From positions 124,001 through 188,000 of the forward strand of contig NZ_VWXI01000005.1 in the NCBI RefSeq assembly GCF_011752525.1: 64,000 nt of DNA, written 5' to 3'. The position numbers and the translations under genes are program-made. Positions 37,522 to 47,059 of the stretch are shown piece after piece (position 1 is the first letter of the stretch; each line of letters starts with the position of its first letter). Source of the DNA: Pantoea sp. Cy-639 (GTDB lineage: Bacteria; Pseudomonadota; Gammaproteobacteria; Pseudomonadales; Pseudomonadaceae). The notes below the pieces were generated by a model, which saw only the letters and a list, made by a program, of their open reading frames with translations, was not told the origin of the DNA and did not search any database.

Positions 37522-39045
37522 ATGACCGTGATCAAGCAAGACGACCTGATTCAGAGCGTCGCCGACGCCCTGCAATTCATCTCGTACTACCACCCCGTCG
37601 ACTTCATCCAGGCGATGCACGAAGCCTACCTGCGTGAAGAGTCGCCTGCCGCGCGTGACTCGATCGCCCAGATCCTGATCAACTCGCGCATGTGCGCCAC
37701 CGGCCACCGCCCGATCTGCCAGGACACCGGGATCGTCACCGTGTTCGTCCGCGTCGGCATGGACGTGCGCTGGGACGGCGCCACCCTGAGCGTCGACGAC
37801 ATGATCAACGAAGGTGTGCGTCGCGCCTACAACCTGCCCGAGAACGTCCTGCGCGCCTCGATCCTGGCCGACCCGGCCGGTGCCCGCAAGAACACCAAGG
37901 ACAACACTCCGGCAGTGATCCACTACTCCATCGTGCCCGGCGACAAGGTCGAGGTGGATGTCGCGGCCAAGGGCGGCGGCTCGGAGAACAAGTCGAAGAT
38001 GGCCATGCTCAACCCGTCCGACTCGATCGTCGACTGGGTCCTGAAGACCGTGCCGACCATGGGCGCCGGCTGGTGCCCACCAGGCATGCTCGGCATCGGC
38101 ATCGGCGGCACCGCCGAAAAGGCCGCGGTAATGGCCAAGGAAGTGTTGATGGAGTCCATCGACATCCATGAGCTCAAGGCTCGTGGCCCGCAGAACCGCA
38201 TCGAAGAGATCCGCCTGGAGCTGTTCGACAAGGTCAACCAACTGGGCATCGGCGCCCAGGGCCTGGGCGGCCTGACCACCGTGCTCGACGTCAAGATCAT
38301 GGACTACCCGACCCACGCCGCCTCGCTGCCGGTGTGCATGATTCCCAACTGCGCCGCCACCCGTCACGCCCACTTCGTGCTCGACGGTTCCGGTCCTGCC
38401 GAGCTGGAAGCCCCGTCGCTGGACGCCTACCCGGAAATCGTCTGGGAAGCCGGCCCGAGCGCGCGCCGCGTGAACCTGGACGACATCACCCCGGAAGAAG
38501 TCGCCAGCTGGAAACCGGGCGAGACCATCCTGCTCAACGGCAAGATGCTCACCGGCCGTGACGCCGCGCACAAGCGCATGGTCGAGATGCTCAACCGCGG
38601 TGAAGAACTGCCGGTCGACCTGAAAGGCCGCTTCATCTATTACGTCGGCCCGGTCGATCCGGTCGGTGACGAAGTGGTAGGCCCTGCCGGCCCGACCACC
38701 GCCACCCGCATGGACAAGTTCACCCGCCAGATCCTCGAGCAGACCGGCCTGCTGGGCATGATCGGCAAGTCCGAGCGTGGTCCGACCGCCATCGAGGCGA
38801 TCAAGGACAACAAGGCCGTGTACCTGATGGCCGTCGGCGGCGCCGCCTACCTGGTGGCCCAGGCCATCCGCAAGTCGAAGGTCCTGGCCTTCGCCGAGCT
38901 GGGCATGGAAGCGATCTACGAGTTCGAAGTGAAAGACATGCCGGTCACCGTTGCGGTGGACAGCAAGGGCGAGTCGGTGCACATCACCGGCCCTGCGCTG
39001 TGGCAGAGCAAGATCGCCGAAAGCCTGGCGGTGGAAGTGAAGTAA
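37522..39045 (+). CDS. fumA: Class I (4Fe-4S) fumarate hydratase
   Basis: A 507-aa iron-sulfur fumarase that interconverts fumarate and malate in the TCA cycle. Cluster cysteines are in GHRPICQDTG, the GWCPPGMLGIG segment and IPNCAATRH. The start MTVIKQDDLIQSV is preceded by GAGGAG; the upstream in-frame extension is non-conserved. Oxygen-labile class I fumarases are typically backed by an oxidative-stress-resistant class II enzyme elsewhere. An intrinsic terminator follows. Confidence 0.95.
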   Translation: MTVIKQDDLIQSVADALQFISYYHPVDFIQAMHEAYLREESPAARDSIAQILINSRMCATGHRPICQDTGIVTVFVRVGMDVRWDGATLSVDDMINEGVRRAYNLPENVLRASILADPAGARKNTKDNTPAVIHYSIVPGDKVEVDVAAKGGGSENKSKMAMLNPSDSIVDWVLKTVPTMGAGWCPPGMLGIGIGGTAEKAAVMAKEVLMESIDIHELKARGPQNRIEEIRLELFDKVNQLGIGAQGLGGLTTVLDVKIMDYPTHAASLPVCMIPNCAATRHAHFVLDGSGPAELEAPSLDAYPEIVWEAGPSARRVNLDDITPEEVASWKPGETILLNGKMLTGRDAAHKRMVEMLNRGEELPVDLKGRFIYYVGPVDPVGDEVVGPAGPTTATRMDKFTRQILEQTGLLGMIGKSERGPTAIEAIKDNKAVYLMAVGGAAYLVAQAIRKSKVLAFAELGMEAIYEFEVKDMPVTVAVDSKGESVHITGPALWQSKIAESLAVEVK

Positions 39046-39062
39046 CAAGACCGCTGGTCGCG

Positions 39063-39093
39063 AAAAACCGCTCCTCTGGAGCGGTTTTTTTTT
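39063..39093 (+). terminator. Rho-independent terminator of fumA
   Basis: AAAAACCGCTCC (39063-39074) and GGAGCGGTTTTT (39078-39089), 3-nt loop, T-run to 39093. Confidence 0.93.
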
Positions 39094-39389
39094 GCCTGTC
39101 CACCCTGACAACCAGCACTCTCAAGGTCTTTTCGATTGATGGGTAATGGCGGCTTCAACCCCATAGAGCCCACCGTCTCCTGTAGGAGCGGCCTTGTGTC
39201 GCGAAGGGCTCGCAAAGCGACCCCGGCAAGTCCAAGCCGAGCGCCATGTATCAGCACCTTGAAAGGGCTGGCGCCAACAACGCAAAACCCCGGCTCACCT
39301 TCAATCCCGCCCGGGTGAGATCTATGTACCGCTGCCATCGTCTCTGTGCCCACTTTAATGAGGCTCTTCTCCCACAGCGGGCATTGCTC
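39094..39389. other. Intergenic region at the left edge of the YD-repeat block
   Basis: It holds a REP-like sequence (39181-39224) and otherwise no recognisable feature. No strong promoter or ribosome binding site was seen before the 39390 gene. Confidence 0.4.
39181..39224. repeat. REP-like element, second type
   Basis: TGTAGGAGCGGCCTTGTGTC followed by GCGAAGGGCTCGCAAAGCGA resembles the other common Pseudomonas REP type, different from the copies at 36.2 and 56.7 kb. It is a single copy here, with imperfect internal dyads. Confidence 0.6.
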
Positions 39390-40349
39390 ATGAACTACAC
39401 ACAACAGGCTAATCAGTGGCTAAGCCGCTTCGAAATCGCCATCACCTCCAACACCAATCGCGTCTTTGCCAATGGTCGCCAGCAAGTCGAAGTCACCATC
39501 AGCATCGAACCACGCAAAGGCCAGGAGATCAGCGCCGAACAACTCGCCACCCTGCAGCTCATCGTCATCGACGACGATGGCATCCCGCGTGATTTGCAAG
39601 GCGACCTGCAGGTGACCGACCGGCGCGACGGCCGATTTGCCTTCCACGCCGCCTCCGGTGCGATGCCAAGCGCTCTCATGCAGTCATCCCCGCGTACCCT
39701 GCGCCGGCGCTTCTACGTCAGTTCCACCCACGCGGGCGGCACACTGAGCACGCTGTATGCCGGCATCTGGAAGGACGAGCAGACCCACTTCGAAACCAAC
39801 CGCGCGCCCTTCCAGTCATCGGTAGTGATCGAGTCCATCGCCACGCCTGAGCCGCATGCATCGATGTTCAGTCTCGAGCTGGAGAAAAAAAGCGAAAGCT
39901 ACAACGTCGAAGGTACTCACGACGATGAGTTCGAGTACCAGGTAGGCCACTTCGGCTTCAGCGACCCGCGGAACAGGATCGTCGAGAGTCACGCCCATGC
40001 CACGCCCTCAGGTGAAGCCTTCTACTGGCGCCACAACTGGGACCATGTCCTGATTTCATTCACCGGTACCAACGACTACAGCCAGTATTGCCACGTGACC
40101 GCCTACGGCGTGAATGAAACGTTCGAACGCTACACCGGCGGCGCGCAACCGCTCTTTACCAACCGCCCCAACCACATGACCCTGAGCCTCTACCACCAGC
40201 GGTTCTATCGCCGCCACTACAGTGATCGGGCCGAACACGCCAGCCGCTGGACCGTGCTGGACAAGCATGGCAACGCCTACGGTATCGAGTTTGTCGCCAC
40301 CGAGTCAGGTCGCCACGTCCAGTTCCGCCTTACCCAGGCCAACGGCTGA
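39390..40349 (+). CDS. Hypothetical protein upstream of the YD-repeat genes
   Basis: A 319-aa protein starting MNYTQQANQWLSRFEIAITS, of unknown family. The first ~150 residues look beta-rich, with an Ig-like stretch (NGRQQVEVTISIEPRKGQEI). The second half is rich in aromatic residues and His (FYWRHNWDHVLISFTGTNDY, YHQRFYRRHYSDRAEHASRW). There is no signal peptide or TM segment. It lies 64 bp upstream of the first YD-repeat gene on the same strand and is probably co-transcribed with it. The start codon is uncertain. Confidence 0.7.
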   Translation: MNYTQQANQWLSRFEIAITSNTNRVFANGRQQVEVTISIEPRKGQEISAEQLATLQLIVIDDDGIPRDLQGDLQVTDRRDGRFAFHAASGAMPSALMQSSPRTLRRRFYVSSTHAGGTLSTLYAGIWKDEQTHFETNRAPFQSSVVIESIATPEPHASMFSLELEKKSESYNVEGTHDDEFEYQVGHFGFSDPRNRIVESHAHATPSGEAFYWRHNWDHVLISFTGTNDYSQYCHVTAYGVNETFERYTGGAQPLFTNRPNHMTLSLYHQRFYRRHYSDRAEHASRWTVLDKHGNAYGIEFVATESGRHVQFRLTQANG

Positions 40350-40413
40350 TCCAATGCGTCGGAGCCCCGCAACGCGGCTCCGTTCGACCCTTCGCTTTCC
40401 TGAGACGCTCACC

Positions 40414-43002
40414 ATGTCAAGCCTGCATACCCAGGCCAGTAACTTCCTGGACTTCATGAAAACCGGCGTGGACAACCGTACCGGCCAGTTCACCCTGGCG
40501 GTCGCCCTACCCCTTCCTCCCGCCAATCAACTGAGCGGCCCCGCGCTTTCGCTCACCCTGGCCTTCAGTGTGCTGGCCTCGCGCGTCAACAGAGGCTACG
40601 GGCTGGGCTGGAGCCTGGGCCTGTCCGAACTCGACCAGGACACTCTCAGGCTCGCCTCCGGCGAACAGTACGTCATCGACCAGGAGGCCTCTACCTTCGC
40701 GCCCGAGACCCCGCAGACCTTCATTGACCAGAAGCTCGCGACACTGCGAGTCACCCCACAAGCCGATGGCGACTATCGGATTGACAAGAAATCCGGAACA
40801 CGCGAAATCCTGCGTGAGCAGGAAACCAGTGGTCGCTATCTGGTCGAGGAAATGCATTCCACCGAGGGCCATCGCCTGTTCATCGACTGGGCCCCCTACG
40901 GTAATCACGGCCATTTCATTCTCCAGCGCATCCGCGATGAACAGCGCGAGCTGCTGAGCGTGGAGCAGTTGGGGGACGAAGTAGAGTTCACCGTCAATCC
41001 GCAAACCGCCAAGGCGGCGCTGCTGCGCCTGGTGCTGAGCAATGACCGGCTTGTCGAGATCCACCTGCCCAATGTCGCTTCCCCCATCAGCATCGACTAC
41101 GACGAAGAGCCTCTGGTCGATGGCACGCGACTGTTGTTGCCCTGCGATGTGCGCAGCCCGCTGGGTGCGCATGACACCATCACCTGGGCGACCGGTCGCC
41201 ACGGGCACCACCTGCCTGCCGATGCACCGTTCCCTTATTTGCCGCGAGTTCTGTCATGGAACCACGGCAGCGGCACGCCTGGTAACGAACGGATTCATGC
41301 CTACCAATGGCTCGGCACGACCAATTACCTGGGTTTTGGCAGCCAGCAGGCCCTCTCCTGGCAGACGGGACGGGACAACCTTTACCAGGTCGAGCGCGAG
41401 TATCAGTACCAATGCCTCGAAACGCTCACCGATGCCAGCGGCCAGGGCCTGGGCAGCATCGAACGGGTATGGGACCGCTTTCACCTGCTGGTCAGCGAAA
41501 CGAGCCGTCTGGGCAACTGCGAGACCTGCAAGAACACGCGCTATGGCGTCGACCCTGAGCTGGCCTGGGAACAGCAACCCGCCAGTTGCCAACTGCCTCA
41601 CCAGATCACCACCACATGGACCGACCACGCCCGAGGCGGCGCCAGCCGTACCGAAACCACGACCTACCGCTATGACGACTTCGGCAATATCACCTACGTG
41701 AGCTACCCGAGCGGCATCGAGGAAATCAACCTCTACTATCCTGCCGAGGGTGACGAAGGCTGCCCACCGGATCCGCTGGGCATGGTGCGCTGGCTCAAGA
41801 AAAAAATCACCCGTCCAGCAAAGGCCCCTGGCAATGCGCCAACCCTGAGTACAGTCTTTACCTATGAGTTGCTCCCTTCGCTGATCGAAGGTGCGCCTGC
41901 GCATGTTCTGGTTGCCAGTGAACGCTTGCTCGACGAACAGAGTGACCGCGTCCGGGAAGAAACCCGCCAGTCTTACGTCAGGACCCCAGGCATCGCCTAC
42001 GGTCGTGAAGCCAAGAGCGTCACCGAACTCAACGGCAAGCTCACCACCACCGGCTATCGCTACGAAGTCCGCAACGACGAGTTGATCAGCACAACCACGA
42101 TCACCGGCTTCGAGAACGACGAAGAGCATCGTGCCAGCGACAGCTTCGCCCAATCTCTTCTGAGCGGGCAGACCACCTGGATGCGTGACCGTGCCGGCAG
42201 CTACAGCCGTTACTACCACGACGGCCTGGGCCGTATCGTGCGGACCGTCAATGCAGCGGGCACTCCTTACCAGACAGAGCAGACCGCTCGCTACCACCTG
42301 GACGACACCGTGGCTCGCGAAGTCCGCGCCAAGCCACAGGACAACCCGGTCATGGTCGAACTGACCGATTCCACCGGCTGCCGGCAACGCCAATGGCTCG
42401 ACGGTGATGGCCGCGTCGTCAGACAGGAGCGCGAGGACCTCGATCATGTCCCGGGCACCTTCCGCGAAATCTTGCACACCGTCTACGACGCCCTTGGCCG
42501 GCCGATCAGCCAAACCCGGCGGGACTGGCTCGGCACGGACGACAACTGCGAGCTCACCTTGACCAGCACGAGCGCGTACGACGACTGGGGCCAACCCGCC
42601 CTCAGCACCAGCCCTGAAGGCATCAGTAGCCACTTGCACAACGATCCCGTCACCCTGCGCAGCGAGCAGTGGCAAGCGGCGGGTACAGCGACCGGCGCAA
42701 AGCTGGTGGTCGTGCACGATATCTCGGGCAACCCCATCGAACAGCAGCACCTGACAGCCGATGGCGAGCTGATCCGCACCCACAAGCAGGTGCGTGACGG
42801 CCTGGGCAGGGTCATCGAGGAACGCATCGAGGCCGTGGGCAGCCCCACCATCCTCACCTTCACCGAGCATGACCACTACGGGCGGGTCACCCAACAGACC
42901 CTGGCCGATGGCACCCGTCTGTCCTGGACATTCGCTGCCCACAGCGACGATGCGCATGTCGAGTCCCTCAGCGTCACCCCAGCACAGGAGCACCAGCCAT
43001 GA
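40414..43002 (+). CDS. YD-repeat (Rhs/Tc-like) protein, N-terminal part
   Basis: An 862-aa protein. The N-terminus (MSSLHTQASNFLDFMKTGVD) matches the start of Pseudomonas Rhs-type proteins, with FGxGW-like GYGLGWSLGLSELDQD. YD repeats run from about residue 420 (YRYDDFGNITYVSYPSG, YYHDGLGRIVRTVNAAGT, VYDALGRPISQTRRDW, HDHYGRVTQQTLADGT). It stops before the second half of the shell, which is encoded by the next gene. The stop overlaps that start by ATGA. In most relatives these regions are one polypeptide. Confidence 0.88.
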   Translation: MSSLHTQASNFLDFMKTGVDNRTGQFTLAVALPLPPANQLSGPALSLTLAFSVLASRVNRGYGLGWSLGLSELDQDTLRLASGEQYVIDQEASTFAPETPQTFIDQKLATLRVTPQADGDYRIDKKSGTREILREQETSGRYLVEEMHSTEGHRLFIDWAPYGNHGHFILQRIRDEQRELLSVEQLGDEVEFTVNPQTAKAALLRLVLSNDRLVEIHLPNVASPISIDYDEEPLVDGTRLLLPCDVRSPLGAHDTITWATGRHGHHLPADAPFPYLPRVLSWNHGSGTPGNERIHAYQWLGTTNYLGFGSQQALSWQTGRDNLYQVEREYQYQCLETLTDASGQGLGSIERVWDRFHLLVSETSRLGNCETCKNTRYGVDPELAWEQQPASCQLPHQITTTWTDHARGGASRTETTTYRYDDFGNITYVSYPSGIEEINLYYPAEGDEGCPPDPLGMVRWLKKKITRPAKAPGNAPTLSTVFTYELLPSLIEGAPAHVLVASERLLDEQSDRVREETRQSYVRTPGIAYGREAKSVTELNGKLTTTGYRYEVRNDELISTTTITGFENDEEHRASDSFAQSLLSGQTTWMRDRAGSYSRYYHDGLGRIVRTVNAAGTPYQTEQTARYHLDDTVAREVRAKPQDNPVMVELTDSTGCRQRQWLDGDGRVVRQEREDLDHVPGTFREILHTVYDALGRPISQTRRDWLGTDDNCELTLTSTSAYDDWGQPALSTSPEGISSHLHNDPVTLRSEQWQAAGTATGAKLVVVHDISGNPIEQQHLTADGELIRTHKQVRDGLGRVIEERIEAVGSPTILTFTEHDHYGRVTQQTLADGTRLSWTFAAHSDDAHVESLSVTPAQEHQP

Positions 43003-45467
43003 CTGCCATGCCAATCGAAATGGGCCGCCAGACCTTCGACGGCCTGGGGCGCCAGCGCTCGGTCTGCGTGACCGGCCGCACCACCCACTATCACTACCAA
43101 CCGGGTCAGTTGCCCCCAACCGCCAACACCCTGCCCGACGGCAAGCGCATGGCGTATACCTACGAACCCCAACTGGGCAATGCGCTGCTCTGCACCCAGG
43201 TCGATGGCAAATCCAGCGAACGACTGACCTACCACAGCCAACTGTGCCGGCCCATCCGGGCCATTGGCCTGCGTGATGAACAACAATGGCACTTCTCCCC
43301 ATCCGGCCAACTGACGCGCGACAGCTGGACGGTCGACGGCCAGACTCACAGCACGCGCTGGCGCCACTCTCTGCTCGGCCGGCTCCTTGGCTTCACCGAC
43401 AGTGCCGAAGTGGAACATCAGCGCACGCATGATGCGTTTGGCCGGGTATGCCGTCTGCAAGCCGGCGATGTTTGCACCACCTTCATCTACGATGCCTTTT
43501 CACGCCCCTCGGTCATCACCACCCAGGACCAGGCCAGTGGCAAGGCCCTGAGCAAGCAGCTGGACTACGACAGCTTCGGCCGTGAGACCCGCTGCACCTT
43601 CACGGTCAGCGAAACTGGCCAGCGCCACACCTTTGTCCAGACGCAGACTTACTCCAACCTCGATCAAGTGCTCTCGCGTACCTGGGAAGAACCTGGCAAG
43701 AAAGCGCAGGAGCATTTCGCCTACGATCTGCGCGGGCGCCTGGTGCACTACACCGCCAACGCCGACGCGGCCCCGCAGGATCCGTTCGGCAATGCCATCG
43801 TCGAGCAGCGCTTTGCTTTCAACGCATTCGATGGCCTGCGCGAAGTTGTCAGCCTCTTCACTGACGGCAGTGCTGACATCGCCACCTTCCGCTACGCGCA
43901 AAGCGACCCCACTCAGGTCGTCTCGATCAACCACACCCATGCCAGCTGGCCGGCCAGGATCGAACTGACCTATGACGCCTGTGGCCGTGTGGTCAGCGAC
44001 AGCCTCGGTCGTCGCATGGACTGGAACAGCCACGACCGACTGACCAACGTCACCTACCAAGGCAGCACCTGCCACTACCACTACAACCCCAGTGGCCAGT
44101 TGTGCGAGCGTATCGTCGATGACAAGCTCATCCGCAGCTTCCACAGTGGCGCGCAGCTGACCCACGAGCAACGAGAGGGGCAACGCATGGAACTGGTCGG
44201 TGATGGCTCCACGCTTTTTGCCGTCAACCAGGTTACCCGTGGCGTACGCCAGGGCACCCTGCTCGGTTGCGATAGCCAGGGAAGTGTCCGCCTGGAGATC
44301 AGTCAAGACCTGCGCAGCCGCCGCTACAGCAGCCATGGCACAGAACCCGAGCAAGAGGGTCAACATGCTTTCGGCTACTGCGGCGAGCGGCGCGAACCAC
44401 TGACCGACTGGATAATTCCGGCCGGCTACCGCCCCTACGACCCCTTGCTGATGTGCTTTCTCTCCCCTGACAGTGAAAGCCCTTTCGGTCGTGGCGGCAT
44501 CAATCCCTACGCGTATTGTGGGGGAGACCCGATCAATCGCACCGACCCTGACGGCCACAGCTGGCAGAGCTGGGTCCTGGCCGGCGTTGGGGTTGCCGTC
44601 GGGTTGATCGCCACAGTCGCCAGCATGGGCACTGCCGTGCCTGCCCTCCTGGCCAGCGGCAGCCTCACGGCCAGCGGTGCGCTGGCCGTCGCCACGGCCG
44701 CCTTGAACATGGTCTCACTCGGGACGGGGATGGCCGACATGGCCATGCACGTCAGCGGCAAAGATGAGAAAGCCGCTAGCATCCTCGGATGGATATCCAT
44801 CGGTACAGGCGCCGGGAGCCTGGTGACCAGCGCAATGCTTGGCATGGGTGCAGGGACATTACGGCAAATGAGCCAACGCTTGCGCATGCCAGGCCGGGCC
44901 AGCCGCGTGGCCCAGGGGGGGCGGCGCAACGCCATCCAGTCACCGCTGACCAGTACACCCACTCGCCAGTTTTGGGGAAGCCAGGCACTTCACGAAAGAA
45001 AGCTTGGGCCGGGTCAGTACAGCCACGATGTGGTCTGGCACCAACGGTTCCTCGGCCAGTACAGGGCATTCGAGACCCACGGCTCCTCGGATGGCCTGCT
45101 GATGAACGCTGAAGGGAAGATGGTCGACCCACTGCGAGTCGCCATTCAGGAAATCGCCCCGAGGCTCAAGGGTATCGATACGAGAGAGCCTCTGCTCCTG
45201 CTGGCCTGCGAAGGGGGGAGGAGCGGAGCGGCGCAGCAGCTGGCCAACCATCTGCAACGCCCGATTTACGGCTATGACAACGTGATTGGCGTTGGCGACC
45301 TGCGCAATGTGCAAAGCCTCTTTCTGACCAATAGCCACACTACGGCGCCCACGCAGAGAATTCCTTTCATGCGTCGCCTGCTGGGGAATCAAGGCCCGTT
45401 CTCCAGCCCAAACTACCAAGGGCGGGAGATCGCGACAGGACGGTTCTATTTTCCCCGAGGAACTTGA
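42999..45467 (+). CDS. YD-repeat protein, C-terminal part with variable toxin-like tail
   Basis: An 822-aa protein continuing the shell: QTFDGLGRQRSV, then IYDAFSRPSV, LDYDSFGRET, FAYDLRGRLV, LTYDACGRVV. The conserved core ends at FLSPDSESPFGRGGINPYAY...NRTDPDG (about residue 520). After it come ~95 hydrophobic residues (candidate membrane segments) and a ~200-residue variable tail. The tail holds ETHGSSDGLL and, about 40 residues on, LLLLACEGGRSG, a His/Cys spacing like clan CD (caspase-like) peptidases. No immunity-type gene follows. Confidence 0.88.
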   Translation: MTAMPIEMGRQTFDGLGRQRSVCVTGRTTHYHYQPGQLPPTANTLPDGKRMAYTYEPQLGNALLCTQVDGKSSERLTYHSQLCRPIRAIGLRDEQQWHFSPSGQLTRDSWTVDGQTHSTRWRHSLLGRLLGFTDSAEVEHQRTHDAFGRVCRLQAGDVCTTFIYDAFSRPSVITTQDQASGKALSKQLDYDSFGRETRCTFTVSETGQRHTFVQTQTYSNLDQVLSRTWEEPGKKAQEHFAYDLRGRLVHYTANADAAPQDPFGNAIVEQRFAFNAFDGLREVVSLFTDGSADIATFRYAQSDPTQVVSINHTHASWPARIELTYDACGRVVSDSLGRRMDWNSHDRLTNVTYQGSTCHYHYNPSGQLCERIVDDKLIRSFHSGAQLTHEQREGQRMELVGDGSTLFAVNQVTRGVRQGTLLGCDSQGSVRLEISQDLRSRRYSSHGTEPEQEGQHAFGYCGERREPLTDWIIPAGYRPYDPLLMCFLSPDSESPFGRGGINPYAYCGGDPINRTDPDGHSWQSWVLAGVGVAVGLIATVASMGTAVPALLASGSLTASGALAVATAALNMVSLGTGMADMAMHVSGKDEKAASILGWISIGTGAGSLVTSAMLGMGAGTLRQMSQRLRMPGRASRVAQGGRRNAIQSPLTSTPTRQFWGSQALHERKLGPGQYSHDVVWHQRFLGQYRAFETHGSSDGLLMNAEGKMVDPLRVAIQEIAPRLKGIDTREPLLLLACEGGRSGAAQQLANHLQRPIYGYDNVIGVGDLRNVQSLFLTNSHTTAPTQRIPFMRRLLGNQGPFSSPNYQGREIATGRFYFPRGT

Positions 45468-45620
45468 ACAAGGGCGCAGCACCTTTTTAGCTGCGGCCAC
45501 TGACGCCGGATGAGCATGTGCCTGGGGCCTTGCCTTCCGGTGTCACCACGCCAAGCCAAAGCCTCGCCTCCACCATTGGCTGCATCTGCGACACCACATC
45601 CTGGCAGCACACTACCGGTC

Positions 45621-46211
45621 TCATACCTGCAGCGTCTTGACCCAGAACGAGATGATCTTGTCCGAAGGTGACTGCTCCTCCCGATCACGCCAACGATAAG
45701 ACGTGCGCAACGACGGCTCATGCAGGAAGCCACGGTTGCGCCAGAACCCCAGCAGCGGCTTGTAGTCCACTGGTCGCTGTGGGTGCCCGGCTGGACGCTC
45801 CACGGTACAAAAGGCGCAAGCCTCGAACTCTACCAACTTGTGGGCATAGGATTCGCGCTCGATGAAGAAGCGCACGCCCAGTCCCTGACCGCGATACGCC
45901 GGCAACAGTACCGATCCACCAAAGTAATAAACTGATGCCGGATCCCGCCCCTGGGCAAGGAACGGTTGCTGGAAATCAGACATCTCGTCGACCAGCGGCA
46001 GGCCTGCGGACGCGCCGATCACCTCGCCGCCGTCCAGTGCCAGTACCACAAGGCTGCGACCCGACTCGGCGTAGCTGGCAAGGTGGTCCGCTTCCTGCTC
46101 CAGCGAGCCGTCGTACAGGTAGGGGAACTCGCGGAACACGCTCAGGCGCAAGCGCGCGAGGTCATCGATGTAAGGCGCGATGGCGGCGCCATGCAGCAGG
46201 CGTATTTCCAT
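45621..46211 (-). CDS. GNAT-family N-acetyltransferase
   Basis: A 196-aa GNAT protein. The acetyl-CoA pyrophosphate-binding loop is YRGQGLGVRFF, preceded by a strand with GGSVLLP. The C-terminal region with YKPLLGFWRNRGF is conserved in this Pseudomonas subgroup. The substrate is unknown. It reads convergently with the YD-repeat block and marks its right border; 153 bp without a gene separate them. Confidence 0.85.
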   Translation of the reverse strand: MEIRLLHGAAIAPYIDDLARLRLSVFREFPYLYDGSLEQEADHLASYAESGRSLVVLALDGGEVIGASAGLPLVDEMSDFQQPFLAQGRDPASVYYFGGSVLLPAYRGQGLGVRFFIERESYAHKLVEFEACAFCTVERPAGHPQRPVDYKPLLGFWRNRGFLHEPSLRTSYRWRDREEQSPSDKIISFWVKTLQV

Positions 46212-46406
46212 GGTGAGGCAGTCGTCTGGTCGCAGTGGATCCGCGCTCGGCCAAGCCGGGCCTGAAGGGGAACCCTATCATCGGCCCGGCAACCTGCCCT
46301 TGCCCCTGCGCGACAGGTATTTCTCCACGACCGCTACCGAACCGCAAGGCTGCACCAGCTACGCCGACTCCTGCCGCGATCGCCTCGACTGATTGCGATG
46401 GAAGGG

Positions 46407-46985
46407 CTACTGGATACGCGTCCCCAGCACCTTGAGAAACGCGGCCAGCCACGCCGGATGTGCAGGCCACGCCGGCGCCGTCACCAGGTTGCCGTCCACA
46501 TGCGCCTGGTCCACCGCGATATCGACGAACTTCCCGCCGGCCAGCCTCACCTCGGGCGCACAGGCCGGATAAGCGCTGCATTCACGCCCTTTCAACACTC
46601 CGGCCGCCGCCAGCAGTTGCGCGCCATGGCACACCGCCGCGATCGGCTTGCCGGCGTGGTCGAAGGCCCGGACCAGTTCCAGCACCTTGTCATCGAGCCT
46701 CAGGTACTCTGGCGCCCGACCACCAGGGATCAGCAGCGCGTCATAGCTTTCGGCGCGGACCTGGACAAAGTCGTAGTTCAGGGCGAAGTTGTGCCCGGGT
46801 TTCTCGCTGTAGGTCTGCTCGCCCTCGAAATCATGGATCGCCGTGCGCACGGTCTGCCCCGCGACTTTCTCCGGGCACACCGCGTGCACGGTATGGCCGA
46901 CCATGCGCAGGGCCTGGAACGGCACCATCGCCTCGTAGTCCTCGACGTAATCACCCACCAGCATGAGAATTTTCTTCGCCGTCAT
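46407..46985 (-). CDS. DJ-1/PfpI-family protein
   Basis: A 192-aa class I glutamine-amidotransferase-like protein. The nucleophile elbow Cys is in [11 protein letters not shown], with Glu in the N-terminal YVEDYEAM region, as in PfpI/DJ-1 proteins with protease, deglycase or chaperone activities. The start [18 protein letters not shown] begins directly at the first strand. A much longer in-frame upstream extension overlaps the phospholipase-type gene and is not credible. Function is not fixed by context. Confidence 0.85.
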   Translation of the reverse strand: MTAKKILMLVGDYVEDYEAMVPFQALRMVGHTVHAVCPEKVAGQTVRTAIHDFEGEQTYSEKPGHNFALNYDFVQVRAESYDALLIPGGRAPEYLRLDDKVLELVRAFDHAGKPIAAVCHGAQLLAAAGVLKGRECSAYPACAPEVRLAGGKFVDIAVDQAHVDGNLVTAPAWPAHPAWLAAFLKVLGTRIQ

Positions 46986-47059
46986 CGCATCCACTCCATC
47001 GGTTGTCTGGGAACAATCCCAGCACGATAGTCTGCTTTGACCCGCAGCGATATACGCCC

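Noticed and set aside
41254..43302. 682-aa open frame antisense to the YD-repeat genes
   Set aside because: Low-complexity Val/Gly/Ala-rich translation of the complement of YD repeats; no start signal.
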